In this document: in pieces, positions 1 to 7,926 of the stretch | How the letters are laid out: each line of letters opens with the position of its first letter | Position numbering within the stretch: position 1 is the stretch's first letter | NCBI GenBank assembly: GCA_002719675.1 | Contig: PBID01000007.1 | Span: 1 to 39,082, forward strand | Reading direction: 5' to 3' | DNA length: 39,082 nt | Source: Chloroflexota bacterium | GTDB taxonomy: Bacteria; Chloroflexota; Dehalococcoidia; Lucifugimonadales; GCA-2719675 | Notes under the pieces: generated by a model | The model's input: only the letters and a program-made list of their open reading frames with translations | Database searches by the model: none | What the model was told of the DNA's origin: nothing | Position numbers and translations under genes: made by a program

Positions 1-540
1 AATTGATTAACATCCATTCCTTTAAACATCCCACCAATTCGGTCAGAACCAAGATCTTTAAATCCATCAGCATTCATGTTCTGTGCCATACCAGCAACCT
101 TATCTCCTCCCAAATCCTTGAACCCATCTCCAGCCATGTGCTTAGCCATATCTCTTAACTTATCGCCACCAAGATCTTTAAATTGATTAACATCCATTCC
201 TTTAAACATCCCACCAATTCGGTCAGAACCAAGATCTTTAAATCCATCAGCATTCATGTTCTGTGCCATACCAGCTACCTTATCTCCTCCCAAATCCTTG
301 AAGCCTGTTGCATTCATATTCTTGGCCATATCTCTTAACTTATCACCACCCAAATCCTTGAATCCATCTGCATTCATGTTCTTAGCCATTCCAGCTACTT
401 TATCGGCTCCCATATCCTTGAACCCATCTGCATTCATGTTCTTAGCCATATCTCTTACTTTATCGCCACCCAAATCCTTGAACCCATCTGCATCCAAATT
501 TTTAGCTAATTTTGCAGTTTCACCACTACCTAATTCTTTA
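1..540 (-). repeat. Nine 60-bp tandem repeats inside the secreted protein gene
   Basis: Nine consecutive 60-bp units start at 1, 61, 121 and so on to 481, each coding 20 residues; a more degenerate unit lies at 541-600, and the array continues past the left edge. The shared core is NADGFKDLGxDK. A 180-bp higher-order period is visible: bases 1-60 equal 181-240 exactly, and 61-120 differ from 241-300 at a single base (a/t at 95 and 275). Recent duplication in three-unit blocks is the simplest reading. Confidence 0.95.
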
Positions 541-1298
541 AAATTGGCATCTTTAGCTTGATTAAAGAATTTTTTTGCATTTGGATCATTTGGAACGTTA
601 GCACCACCTTGGGCTCCACCTCCTGGCGTGTTAACTCCCCCTTGGGCTCCCCCACCTGGTTGATTACCTCCAGTTGGTGGTACAGATGTTCCACCTTGCT
701 GATTACCTCCCTCACCTTTGGAACCAGATTCACCTTGTCCATTTTGTATTTTTGGATTATTGCTATCTTTGTCTATGGGACCTTTTTGAACAGAATTATT
801 ATCACTTCCCTGACCTCCTCCACCTTGTACATTAGCACCACCTTGGGCACCGCCTCCTTGCTGATTACCTCCGCCTTGGGCTCCTCCACCTTGGGCACCG
901 CCTCCTTGCTGATTACCTCCAGTAGGTGGTACAGATGTTCCACCTTGCTGATTACCTCCGCCTTGGGCTCCTCCACCTTGGGCACCGCCTCCTTGCTGAT
1001 TACCTCCAGTAGGTGGTGGTTTAGGTGCAGAAGGCTGATTACCTCCAGTAGGTGGTGGTTTAGGTGCAGAAGGTGGATTACCTCCGCTTGGCGGATTACC
1101 TCCACCTGGTTGGTTACCTCCAGCATGGCTTCCGCCACCTCCACCATGGCTTCCTCCACCTCCGCCATGTCTATCAGCATTAACTATTGAAAGACCATCA
1201 GAAAAAAATAAAAACAAGAAGGATAAAACAATTAAAGTTTTAAAAACAAACGATTTATATTGATTTGCAGAGAAATTATTAAGTGACTTAACTTTCAT
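1..1298 (-). CDS. Secreted Gly/Gln/Pro-rich protein with 20-residue tandem repeats (3' end beyond window)
   Basis: The frame is open from an ATG at 1296-1298 to the left edge, 432 codons with no stop, so the C terminus is missing. A GGAG ribosome site sits just upstream. Residues 1-41 look like a Sec signal peptide: a basic start, a hydrophobic core around residues 17-33, and a likely cut after Val-Asn-Ala. Next comes a His/Gly-rich stretch (HGGGGGSHGGGGGSH), then about 170 residues of GGNQ, GGGAQ and PKPPPTGG low-complexity repeats, and from about residue 235 an array of 20-residue units of the type MAKNMNADGFKDLGGDKVRD. The units look amphipathic and helical (Met, Phe and Leu at fixed spacing). 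The gene lies 33 bases behind a lipoprotein gene on the same strand, probably one transcript. No family is recognised; a surface, adhesion or matrix role is inference only. Confidence 0.85.
   Translation of the reverse strand, partial: MKVKSLNNFSANQYKSFVFKTLIVLSFLFLFFSDGLSIVNADRHGGGGGSHGGGGGSHAGGNQPGGGNPPSGGNPPSAPKPPPTGGNQPSAPKPPPTGGNQQGGGAQGGGAQGGGNQQGGTSVPPTGGNQQGGGAQGGGAQGGGNQQGGGAQGGANVQGGGGQGSDNNSVQKGPIDKDSNNPKIQNGQGESGSKGEGGNQQGGTSVPPTGGNQPGGGAQGGVNTPGGGAQGGANVPNDPNAKKFFNQAKDANFKELGSGETAKLAKNLDADGFKDLGGDKVRDMAKNMNADGFKDMGADKVAGMAKNMNADGFKDLGGDKLRDMAKNMNATGFKDLGGDKVAGMAQNMNADGFKDLGSDRIGGMFKGMDVNQFKDLGGDKLRDMAKHMAGDGFKDLGGDKVAGMAQNMNADGFKDLGSDRIGGMFKGMDVNQ
861..1073 (-). repeat. Nested direct repeats coding the Gly/Gln/Pro linker
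   Basis: Bases 861-930 recur exactly at 948-1017, a 70-bp match with an 87-bp offset (29 codons). Bases 996-1034 are repeated exactly in tandem at 1035-1073, a 39-bp unit coding 13 residues (NQPSAPKPPPTGG). All periods are multiples of three, so copy-number change would keep the frame. Confidence 0.95.
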
Positions 1299-1331
1299 TA
1301 TTCCATCTCCGTTTAAAAATTTTTATTTTGA

Positions 1332-2036
1332 TTAATTATTACAACTAAATCCAGATATAAATTCATCAAATCTTATCTGAACTAAACTTTCATCTTTACC
1401 TTTTACAGAAATTGAAAATGTGGTTGAACTCTGAGTACAAATCCATGCCCCAATCAAACCAATTTCAACACTATTTTCACCTTCAAGGACTTTATATCCT
1501 CCAAAATTACCAGGAATATCTTCTGCAGTCAAACCAGCGTTTAATTCTCCTTCAGAAATAGATTCCATAGACTGATTTTCTGCTACGTTAAAAGCAAGCA
1601 AATCAAACATATTTTTGACCAAACTAACATTATCTAAACCTTCATCAGGTCCCCAAATCAATATCGCAGTTATATCTCCCTTTAAAATACTCAAAAAGCC
1701 TTGATCAGTATCAGCAACACTTCCTGTCCAACCTGCATCTTCAAATTCAACATCTCCGGAAATATCAAGTTTAAAACCATTTTTAGAATAACTGGAAACT
1801 TCAACCTCTACAGCTGTATCGTCAGCTGTAGGCAATGGTGTTGCCGTTGGTGGCATAGGTGTCGCAGTTGGTGGCACAGGTGTCGGTTTAACTTCTTGTT
1901 GAGAAGTTTTTGTAGTCTCAGTCGATACTGGAGGAAGTGAATCTTTAGGGGTTGAACTACACGATATAAAAAATAAAAATAATAATAGATATAATCCTAT
2001 AAATTTCATTCTATAAAAACCATACGAAGAAAACAT
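1332..2036 (-). CDS. Predicted lipoprotein with Pro/Thr-rich linker
   Basis: The protein has 234 residues. Residues 11-25 form a hydrophobic signal ending in a lipobox (Phe-Ile-Ser-Cys, Cys26), so it should be lipidated by Lgt and cut by LspA, both encoded in this window. Residues about 30-70 are a Ser/Thr/Pro-rich tether containing two PPTATP repeats, a spacer style common in exported Chloroflexota proteins. The remaining roughly 160 residues form a globular domain with two cysteines (in WICTQ and FSCNN) that could form a disulfide. I do not recognise this domain; a PsbP-like fold is only a weak guess. The ATG at 2036 has a GAGG 11 bases upstream; an in-frame ATG at 2009 would give a shorter signal peptide. 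The repeat protein follows 33 bases downstream, suggesting a two-gene surface operon. Confidence 0.8.
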   Translation of the reverse strand: MFSSYGFYRMKFIGLYLLLFLFFISCSSTPKDSLPPVSTETTKTSQQEVKPTPVPPTATPMPPTATPLPTADDTAVEVEVSSYSKNGFKLDISGDVEFEDAGWTGSVADTDQGFLSILKGDITAILIWGPDEGLDNVSLVKNMFDLLAFNVAENQSMESISEGELNAGLTAEDIPGNFGGYKVLEGENSVEIGLIGAWICTQSSTTFSISVKGKDESLVQIRFDEFISGFSCNN

Positions 2037-2207
2037 TTATTATAAAACCTCTATCCATATTTAAAATTTTTAAATGAAAATAACTTGAAACATCAACATT
2101 TATGTTTTGATTTTAAATAAATTTATAAAAATTTTAAATGCAAATTTCAACATTTTTTACAAATTTTATACAAATCATGATTATGTTGACTAAAAAAAAA
2201 TCAGAAT

Positions 2208-2237
2208 ATCACAAATATATTACAATTATTATATAAT
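2208..2237 (+). promoter_or_regulatory. Probable tRNA-Arg promoter
   Basis: A perfect TATAAT lies at 2232-2237, with ATCACA (4 of 6 matches to TTGACA) at 2208-2213 and an 18-base spacer. The -10 box ends 20 bases before the mature tRNA 5' end. The assignment rests mainly on the -10 box, since AT-rich DNA gives chance matches. Confidence 0.45.
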
Positions 2238-2257
2238 CAATTCGTCCATTTTTTTAA

Positions 2258-2333
2258 GCGCCCGTAGCTCAGCGGATAGAGCATTGGTCTTCGGAACCAA
2301 GTGTCGGGGGTTCGAATCCCTCCGGGCGTGCCA
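2258..2333 (+). tRNA. tRNA-Arg(TCG)
   Basis: A 76-base cloverleaf with encoded CCA. The acceptor stem is GCGCCCG with CGGGCGT, the D-arm GCTC/GAGC, and the anticodon stem TTGGT/ACCAA around the loop CTTCGGA, which gives anticodon TCG for CGA codons. The T-arm carries the standard TTCGAAT loop. The first acceptor pair is G1-U72, a wobble pair where G-C is usual. The discriminator base is G73. Confidence 0.95.
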
Positions 2334-2421
2334 TAATTTCCGATTCAATCACATATTTAAGCTTGCTATAAGCAAAAATTTACATGATGATACTAATTGG
2401 TAAACCATAAAAAGATTTTAT

Positions 2422-3633
2422 ATGCTTAAAAACTCAAACTTATCAAAATTATTTTCAGGAACAATTTTAGGTAGCTTTGCTCAGCATATGAGCTTTGTAA
2501 TCACTGGTTCTTTAGCATTTCAGTTGACAAGATCTGAGTTTTTCACCAGTATTTCATGGGCTGGCAATGCCTTAGCCCAAATCATTGCATTTCCAATTTC
2601 TGTTCTAATTACAGATAATTTCCCAAAAAACATTAATATGTTTATTTCATATTTTTTGGCTGGATTAAGTGCAATTGCATTAGCACTTCTTCTACATCTT
2701 GAAATATCCAACATCTGGATAGTAATTTCATACATAATTATACTTGGGGCAGCTCAATTTATTGGAGATACATCAGGAATGTCAATGGTCCCTTTTATAG
2801 TCAAAAAAAATTATACTCAAAGTGCATTTTCTTTAATTGGATTAGCGTATTTCATTAGTTCAACAGTAGGTCCATTTATTACTGGTAACATGGTAGAAAT
2901 TTACGGAAATTCATCTTCTGTTTTATTTAAAGCTATATTACTAATTTTTGCAGCCTTAGTTTACAGGAGTATAAAATTAGCAACCTTAAAAAAGTCTACG
3001 CAAAAAATTAACTTTTACAAGTCTGTTAAACAAGGATTAGAACTGATCATAAAAAATCAAAATATATTAAACTTATTTTTTATTCACTGGATGATATATA
3101 TGTTAGCAGTTCCTGGAATTCATGGATTACTCCCAGTATATGCATATGAAAAATTCAATTTAGGTGCACAAGGAGTAGGACTTTTATTTACTGCAATAGG
3201 TTCGGGTGGGGTCGCATCCACAATCCTACTAACTTTTACTGGGGATAAGATTGGAAATAGAACAAAACTTATTTTTTTATGTAATATTTTAGCTGCAATA
3301 AGCATGATCATGTTTGCACAAAATGATTCAAAAATTCTTAGTATAATTTTTTTGGTTTTATTTAGTTTTTGTATAATAAACATCCTAACCTTAAGACTGG
3401 GACTGTTAGGTGAATTAATGCCTAAAGAAAGTCTAGGAAAAATTTTTTCAATAAATTTTTTATCTTCTTCAACCACTTTAATAGGAAGTGGGGTGATGGG
3501 TATAATAGCAAAATTATATAGTGCAACCATTGGCACAACTATATTTGGAATTACAACACTAATTCTATTATTTCTAATGATAATTTTTCTTAAAAGTTTT
3601 AGAACGGCTATCTTTGATTTTCAAGCTTATTAG
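2422..3633 (+). CDS. MFS transporter (MFS_3 / EntS-like exporter family)
   Basis: A 403-residue, strongly hydrophobic protein with about twelve predicted membrane segments, the normal size for a major facilitator. Features that point to the MFS_3 exporter group are the N-terminal GSFAQHMSFVITGSLAFQLT segment, the charged first cytoplasmic loop around residue 70 (DNFPKN), and a central loop of basic residues near 190-205 dividing the two halves. Substrate cannot be read from sequence; relatives export siderophores, macrolides or other small molecules. It has no obvious strong ribosome site. It stands alone on the plus strand after tRNA-Arg, and its last 26 bases overlap the end of the convergent threonine dehydrogenase gene. 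Confidence 0.85.
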   Translation: MLKNSNLSKLFSGTILGSFAQHMSFVITGSLAFQLTRSEFFTSISWAGNALAQIIAFPISVLITDNFPKNINMFISYFLAGLSAIALALLLHLEISNIWIVISYIIILGAAQFIGDTSGMSMVPFIVKKNYTQSAFSLIGLAYFISSTVGPFITGNMVEIYGNSSSVLFKAILLIFAALVYRSIKLATLKKSTQKINFYKSVKQGLELIIKNQNILNLFFIHWMIYMLAVPGIHGLLPVYAYEKFNLGAQGVGLLFTAIGSGGVASTILLTFTGDKIGNRTKLIFLCNILAAISMIMFAQNDSKILSIIFLVLFSFCIINILTLRLGLLGELMPKESLGKIFSINFLSSSTTLIGSGVMGIIAKLYSATIGTTIFGITTLILLFLMIIFLKSFRTAIFDFQAY

Positions 3634-4576
3634 TCAAATTTTCTAACATATCATCAACCATATTTGATAAATGATACTTTGGTCTCCAACCCCACTCATT
3701 ACGTGCTACCGAATCATCTAAGCTACTTGGCCATGAATCAGCAATTTCTTGCCTAGAATCATCAATGTCATAATTGATTTCAAAATCCGGAATTTTGCAT
3801 TTGATCGCATCAGCCAATTCTTCAGGAGTAAAGCTCATACTAGAAACATTGTAATCCACCCTATGTTTCAATTGTTTTGAGTCACATTCAGACAAAGAAA
3901 CCAGAGCTGAAATTGCATCAGGCATATACATCATTGGTAAACGTGTATTTGGAGCAAGGAAACATGTATAACTTTTACTCAATATAGCACCATAAAATAT
4001 TTCTACAGCATAATCAGTGGTACCGGCAGTAGGTTCTACTTTCCAGCTAATAATACCAGGAAACCTTACACCTCTAACATCTAAACCTTTTTTTTCAAAA
4101 TAATAGTTACCCATCAATTCAGTGAATACTTTAGAAATTCCATATATTGTATTAGGATTTTGAATTGTATCGTTCGGAGTATTAATTTTTGGGGCTCTGT
4201 CACCAAATGCAGCAATAGAACTTACCGAAATCACCTGTTTAATTCCTGTATTTCTACTTGCCTCAAAAACATTAAATGTCCCATTAAAGTTCACGTCATA
4301 TGCTAACTTATTTTCCTTCTCTGCTAATGTGGAAAGAATTGAAGCTAAATTGTAAACAATGTCAATTTTATTTTCTAAAATTGCTTTTTCAATCTCTTCA
4401 TACTTGGTTACATCTATGGAAACAGTAGCAATTCGATTTTTTATTTCTTCTGGCAAGTCTCCATTAAATTCACCAGCTACAATATTCTCTTGCCCATATA
4501 AATCCATTAATTGAGGAAGTAAATCAGAGCCTATCTGGCCTGTAGATCCAATAACTAAAATTCTATTTTTTGACAC
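3608..4576 (-). CDS. tdh: L-threonine 3-dehydrogenase, short-chain (SDR) type
   Basis: A 322-residue extended short-chain dehydrogenase that should oxidise L-threonine to 2-amino-3-oxobutyrate with NAD. Visible features are the Rossmann glycine motif GSTGQIG at residues 10-16, Asp55 in the adenine-binding region, Ser119/Ser120, and the catalytic pair Tyr145 and Lys149 (YGISK). The segment GTTDYAVEIFYGAI at about 185-198 is the hallmark of SDR-type threonine dehydrogenases, as opposed to the zinc-dependent type in E. coli. The start is GTG. It lies 49 bases downstream of a winged-helix protein gene and is probably cotranscribed with it. No glycine C-acetyltransferase (Kbl), the usual next enzyme, is present in the window. 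Other SDR epimerases are the alternative, but the signature argues against them. Confidence 0.85.
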   Translation of the reverse strand: MSKNRILVIGSTGQIGSDLLPQLMDLYGQENIVAGEFNGDLPEEIKNRIATVSIDVTKYEEIEKAILENKIDIVYNLASILSTLAEKENKLAYDVNFNGTFNVFEASRNTGIKQVISVSSIAAFGDRAPKINTPNDTIQNPNTIYGISKVFTELMGNYYFEKKGLDVRGVRFPGIISWKVEPTAGTTDYAVEIFYGAILSKSYTCFLAPNTRLPMMYMPDAISALVSLSECDSKQLKHRVDYNVSSMSFTPEELADAIKCKIPDFEINYDIDDSRQEIADSWPSSLDDSVARNEWGWRPKYHLSNMVDDMLENLTNKLENQR

Positions 4577-4625
4577 AGAAAAACCAACTCATTTAATAGG
4601 AAAAATAAATTTAACAAAGAATTTA

Positions 4626-4940
4626 TTATTCAGGCAAATCTCCACTAGACAAATCTCCACTTCCTGAAGTAAGTGCATCCAATAAATCAGCCACAAAAAC
4701 ATCCTTATTACTATGATGTCTAAGCGGTAGTTCTGGATCTATATAATAAATATTATTCCTACCATTTTTTTGCCTGCCTACATATCCAGCATTTTCTAAA
4801 TCAGAAATAATTTTATGAATTGCTCTTTCAGTAATTCCTACATCCGAAGCAATTTCTCTTGCAGTATGACTAGGAAATTTATAAATATAATTTAAAACCA
4901 AACCATGATTTGTAATGAAAGTCCAAGGTTTTGAGCCCAT
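4626..4940 (-). CDS. Winged helix-turn-helix transcriptional regulator
   Basis: A 104-residue protein. Residues about 10-70 read as a winged helix: N-terminal helices, a turn and recognition helix (TAREIASDVGITERAIHKII), then a basic wing (GRQKNGRNNIYYID). The rest is acidic and ends in a short duplicated SSGDLSSGDL tail. This is the MarR/ArsR/IclR-like fold without a recognisable ligand domain. It has a GGTAGG ribosome site. It precedes threonine dehydrogenase on the same strand, and a perfect 12-bp palindrome lies 24 bases upstream of the start codon, so self-repression and control of threonine catabolism are plausible but inferred. Confidence 0.8.
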   Translation of the reverse strand: MGSKPWTFITNHGLVLNYIYKFPSHTAREIASDVGITERAIHKIISDLENAGYVGRQKNGRNNIYYIDPELPLRHHSNKDVFVADLLDALTSGSGDLSSGDLPE

Positions 4941-4964
4941 ATAAGCCTACCAATAAAAAGATAA

Positions 4965-4976
4965 AAACACGTGTTT
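4965..4976. promoter_or_regulatory. Perfect 12-bp palindrome, candidate operator for the winged-helix regulator
   Basis: AAACACGTGTTT is its own reverse complement. On the minus strand a TATTAT -10-like box (4979-4984) lies immediately upstream of it, so the palindrome would cover the transcription start of the regulator-tdh pair. It is GC-richer at its centre than the surrounding DNA. Confidence 0.5.
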
Positions 4977-5008
4977 AGATAATAACATATTTACTTAATT
5001 AAAACTAA

Positions 5009-6502
5009 TCAAATTTCAAATAAAAGTGCAAATTGAATCATAGTTCTAACAGCAAATCCTGTTGCACCTTTTCTGTTATAGAATTTATCTGAGTTTGTTC
5101 TGGAAATAGCCGCAATATCCAAATGAGCCCAAGGAATTTCCCCAGCAAATTCACCAATAAATTGAGCTCCTGTGATTGAACCCGCATCTCTACCTCCAGT
5201 ATTTTTAAAATCAGCAACTTGACTTTTATATTGATGGTCATAATCATGGTCTACTGGCAATTCCCAAATTTTTTCACCAACAATTTTTCCACTTTCAATG
5301 ATGTTTTTCGTCAGTTCATCATTATTTCCAAAAATTCCAGCATAATTTGTTCCCAAAGCAACCCTTATAGCACCTGTTAAAGTGGCAACATCTACAATTT
5401 TTGAAACACCAATTTTGCGAGCATAACTAATAGCATCAGCAAGAACCAATCTTCCTTCTGCATCAGTATTATCTATTTCAATATTTGTACCATTCATAGC
5501 AGTTACAACGTCACCCGGCTTCTGAGCTGAACCTCCTGGCATATTCTCGGTTGCTGGAACTATAACAACTAAATTTATTTTTAATTTTAATTTTGCAATA
5601 GCCTGGATTGCTGCAATTACTGAAGCCCCGCCTGCCATGTCTCCTTTCATATCACCCATATTCTGAGCAGGTTTTAGAGAAATACCTCCAGAATCAAAAG
5701 TTATTCCCTTCCCTATAAAACATAATGGAGAAGATTTCTTATCTTTTCCAAAATATTTCAAAACTATAAACTTAGGTTTTTCAACACTTCCTGACGCAAC
5801 ACCAATCAAAGCCCCCATTCCGAAATTAGAAATATCTTTTTCATCAAAAACTTCTATTTCAAAATCTTCTTTGTTTGCAATATCTGTAGCTATTTCAGAC
5901 AAAACTGAAGGAGTCATTTTATTAGAAGGTTCATTAGATAAATCCCGGCTAAGATTAACTGCTTCAGCAATTATTTTCCCTTGATTAACAGCATCTTGGA
6001 CTTGATCTTCATTTACCGAAGTGAACCCGATTAAATCAACATTTTTGATAGAAACACCTGCAGGTTTTGACTTATATTTTTCAAATCTATAAAGACCCAA
6101 AATTGCTCCTTCTACAATAGACTTCGCAGAATTAAAAATTCCTAACAAATCAGCACCAATTGGAGAAAAAGATACTTGTTTTAAATTAATTCCATTCAAT
6201 CTGTTAAGAACAGAAGCTGAAACTTTTCTAACTACATCAGAATCAAATTCTTCAATTTTTCCCAATCCAGCTATAACTAAGCGCTCTGCAGAAAAACCAA
6301 CAAAATTATGAATTATAGTAACTTCACCTAATTTTCCTCTAATCTCATTTTCAGAATACAAACTAGATATCTTATTTTGAAAAACCTCATCTAATTGTTG
6401 AACCAAACCTGTAAATTTTTCTGTTTTTTCAAAAACACCCAAAACTAAGGCATCGGTTTTCAATTCAAATACATCTGATTTATTTATTTTAATTTGAGTC
6501 AT
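5009..6502 (-). CDS. pepA: Leucyl aminopeptidase (M17 family)
   Basis: A 497-residue cytosolic M17 aminopeptidase, full length for the family; it removes N-terminal residues from peptides using two metal ions. The N-terminal 160 residues form the less conserved macro-like domain. The catalytic domain has the metal and active-site residues Lys265, Asp270, Lys277, Asp288, Asp347 and Glu349 plus Arg351, including the family signature NTDAEGRL (346-353). The ATG start has an AGGT ribosome site. It is monocistronic or leads into the downstream regulator-tdh pair, 68 bases away, which have their own promoter candidate. Confidence 0.97.
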   Translation of the reverse strand: MTQIKINKSDVFELKTDALVLGVFEKTEKFTGLVQQLDEVFQNKISSLYSENEIRGKLGEVTIIHNFVGFSAERLVIAGLGKIEEFDSDVVRKVSASVLNRLNGINLKQVSFSPIGADLLGIFNSAKSIVEGAILGLYRFEKYKSKPAGVSIKNVDLIGFTSVNEDQVQDAVNQGKIIAEAVNLSRDLSNEPSNKMTPSVLSEIATDIANKEDFEIEVFDEKDISNFGMGALIGVASGSVEKPKFIVLKYFGKDKKSSPLCFIGKGITFDSGGISLKPAQNMGDMKGDMAGGASVIAAIQAIAKLKLKINLVVIVPATENMPGGSAQKPGDVVTAMNGTNIEIDNTDAEGRLVLADAISYARKIGVSKIVDVATLTGAIRVALGTNYAGIFGNNDELTKNIIESGKIVGEKIWELPVDHDYDHQYKSQVADFKNTGGRDAGSITGAQFIGEFAGEIPWAHLDIAAISRTNSDKFYNRKGATGFAVRTMIQFALLFEI

Positions 6503-6574
6503 TTATTTACCTACTTACAATTCACAAAATTCCAAAATCCAAACTATGAAAAACACTAACACATCAAATTCTGC

Positions 6575-6580
6575 TATAAT
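6575..6580 (+). promoter_or_regulatory. TATAAT -10 box before the class III aminotransferase
   Basis: A perfect TATAAT lies 61 bases before the start codon, in the region that also separates the divergent pepA gene. No convincing -35 box is seen at the right distance. Confidence 0.35.
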
Positions 6581-6641
6581 TTAATACAATACCAACATCT
6601 TAATTCCTTAGATTTAAAAAATAAATCCCAAGACACCTTTA

Positions 6642-7910
6642 ATGACAACCAAAGAAAAAAATTTACTCGACTTAGCAAAGTTATATCTACCCGGTGGAAG
6701 TAATGGAAACGCTATTACTATGGATATCATCATAGAAAAAGGCCTAGGTCCTAAAGTTTGGGATATCCATGGAAATGAATACATAGATTACAGCCTTGGT
6801 TCGGGACCAATGTTATTGGGACATTCACATCCAGAAGTTGTAGATGCTGTCTCATCACAAATCACAAAAGGAACTACATATTTTGGTCTTAATAAACACA
6901 TGATAGATCTTGCTGAAGAAATTATTTCAGCTGTTCCCTGTGCAGAATCAATTAGGTTTGCTAACTCTGGTTCAGAAGCAACATTTTTTGCTATGAGAGC
7001 AGCAAGAGCTTTTACTCAAAAAGAAAAAATCTTAAAATTTGAAGGTGGATTCCACGGCATGAGTGATTATGCTTTAATGAGCATGATGCCCGGAAAGCCA
7101 CAAGATTTCCCCATACCTACTCCTGATTGTGAAGGGATACCTGAATCAATTCGTGAAAATGTTTTGATAGCACCATATAATAACTCCCAAATTACTAAAC
7201 AAATTATAGAAAAAAACCATAATGAAATTGGGGGTATTATAGTTGAGCCAATACAAAGAGTTATTCCTCCAAAAATAGAATTTTTACAATCTATACGAGA
7301 GCTTGCAACAAAATATAAAATACCTCTAATATTTGATGAAATTGTTACCGGTTTTCGACTAGATTATGGAGGGGCTCAAACTTACTATGGAGTGACCCCA
7401 GATATTTGTACTCTAGGAAAAGCTCTTTCTGGAGGATTCCCTATTTCAGCTATCACTGGCAAAAAAGAAATTATGGAATATTTTTCAAGTAAAAACATGT
7501 CACAAAACGAATTAGTATTGCAAGAAGGTACTATGAATGGCAACCCGTTATGTTCAATTGCTGCATTAACAACTCTAAAAATACTTAAACGTCCAAATAC
7601 ATATAAAAAATTGAAACAAACTGGCTCTCAATTTATCAAAGCTATAAAAGAAAAATTATTTGAATTTGAAATTCCAGCTCAAATCACCGGAGAATTTTGC
7701 CTATTTGACATCGTGTTCCAAAATGACCCTGTGGTAGATTATAGGTCAATGTTAAATCGAGATAAAATCAAAACTAAAAAATTAAATAAATCCCTTCTTG
7801 ATCAAGGTATTTATAAAAACCATTCAAAATATTATCTCTCTACTTCACATAGCGAGAAAGAAATCGAAAAAACAATTGATGCAATTCAATTAAGTTTTCA
7901 AAAAATCTAA
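6642..7910 (+). CDS. Class III PLP-dependent aminotransferase (glutamate-1-semialdehyde mutase-like)
   Basis: A 422-residue fold-type I enzyme. Visible are the phosphate-binding NSGSEA (108-113), FHG at 137-139, the cofactor Asp232 in FDEIVTGFR, and the Schiff-base Lys260 in TLGKALSGGFP. It resembles glutamate-1-semialdehyde 2,1-aminomutase (HemL). However, the N-terminal segment (PGGSNGNAI) and the lack of any neighbouring haem gene suggest one of the many HemL-like aminotransferases of unknown substrate. A metallo-beta-lactamase gene follows after 16 bases in the same operon, which fits a catabolic or specialised pathway better than tetrapyrrole synthesis. The function beyond amino transfer is not determined. 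Confidence 0.85.
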   Translation: MTTKEKNLLDLAKLYLPGGSNGNAITMDIIIEKGLGPKVWDIHGNEYIDYSLGSGPMLLGHSHPEVVDAVSSQITKGTTYFGLNKHMIDLAEEIISAVPCAESIRFANSGSEATFFAMRAARAFTQKEKILKFEGGFHGMSDYALMSMMPGKPQDFPIPTPDCEGIPESIRENVLIAPYNNSQITKQIIEKNHNEIGGIIVEPIQRVIPPKIEFLQSIRELATKYKIPLIFDEIVTGFRLDYGGAQTYYGVTPDICTLGKALSGGFPISAITGKKEIMEYFSSKNMSQNELVLQEGTMNGNPLCSIAALTTLKILKRPNTYKKLKQTGSQFIKAIKEKLFEFEIPAQITGEFCLFDIVFQNDPVVDYRSMLNRDKIKTKKLNKSLLDQGIYKNHSKYYLSTSHSEKEIEKTIDAIQLSFQKI

Positions 7911-7926
7911 CAACAAGGTATAAAAA

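Noticed and set aside
1-540. The 60-bp repeats as a possible CRISPR array or intergenic satellite
   Set aside because: Units are directly contiguous with no spacers, the period is a multiple of three, and the frame is open throughout.
530-1190. Long reading frames on the plus strand (558-1190) and in another minus frame (530-742, 773-1180)
   Set aside because: They are shadows of the repetitive Gly/Gln/Pro coding DNA; the frame starting at 1298 has a signal peptide, ribosome site and regular protein repeats.
2059-2075. Inverted repeat ATTTAAAA-T-TTTTAAAT upstream of the lipoprotein
   Set aside because: Made only of A and T in a very AT-rich gap; easily a chance match.
2363-2375. Small hairpin TTGCT-ATA-AGCAA after tRNA-Arg as terminator
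   Set aside because: Five base pairs and no T-run; too weak to call.
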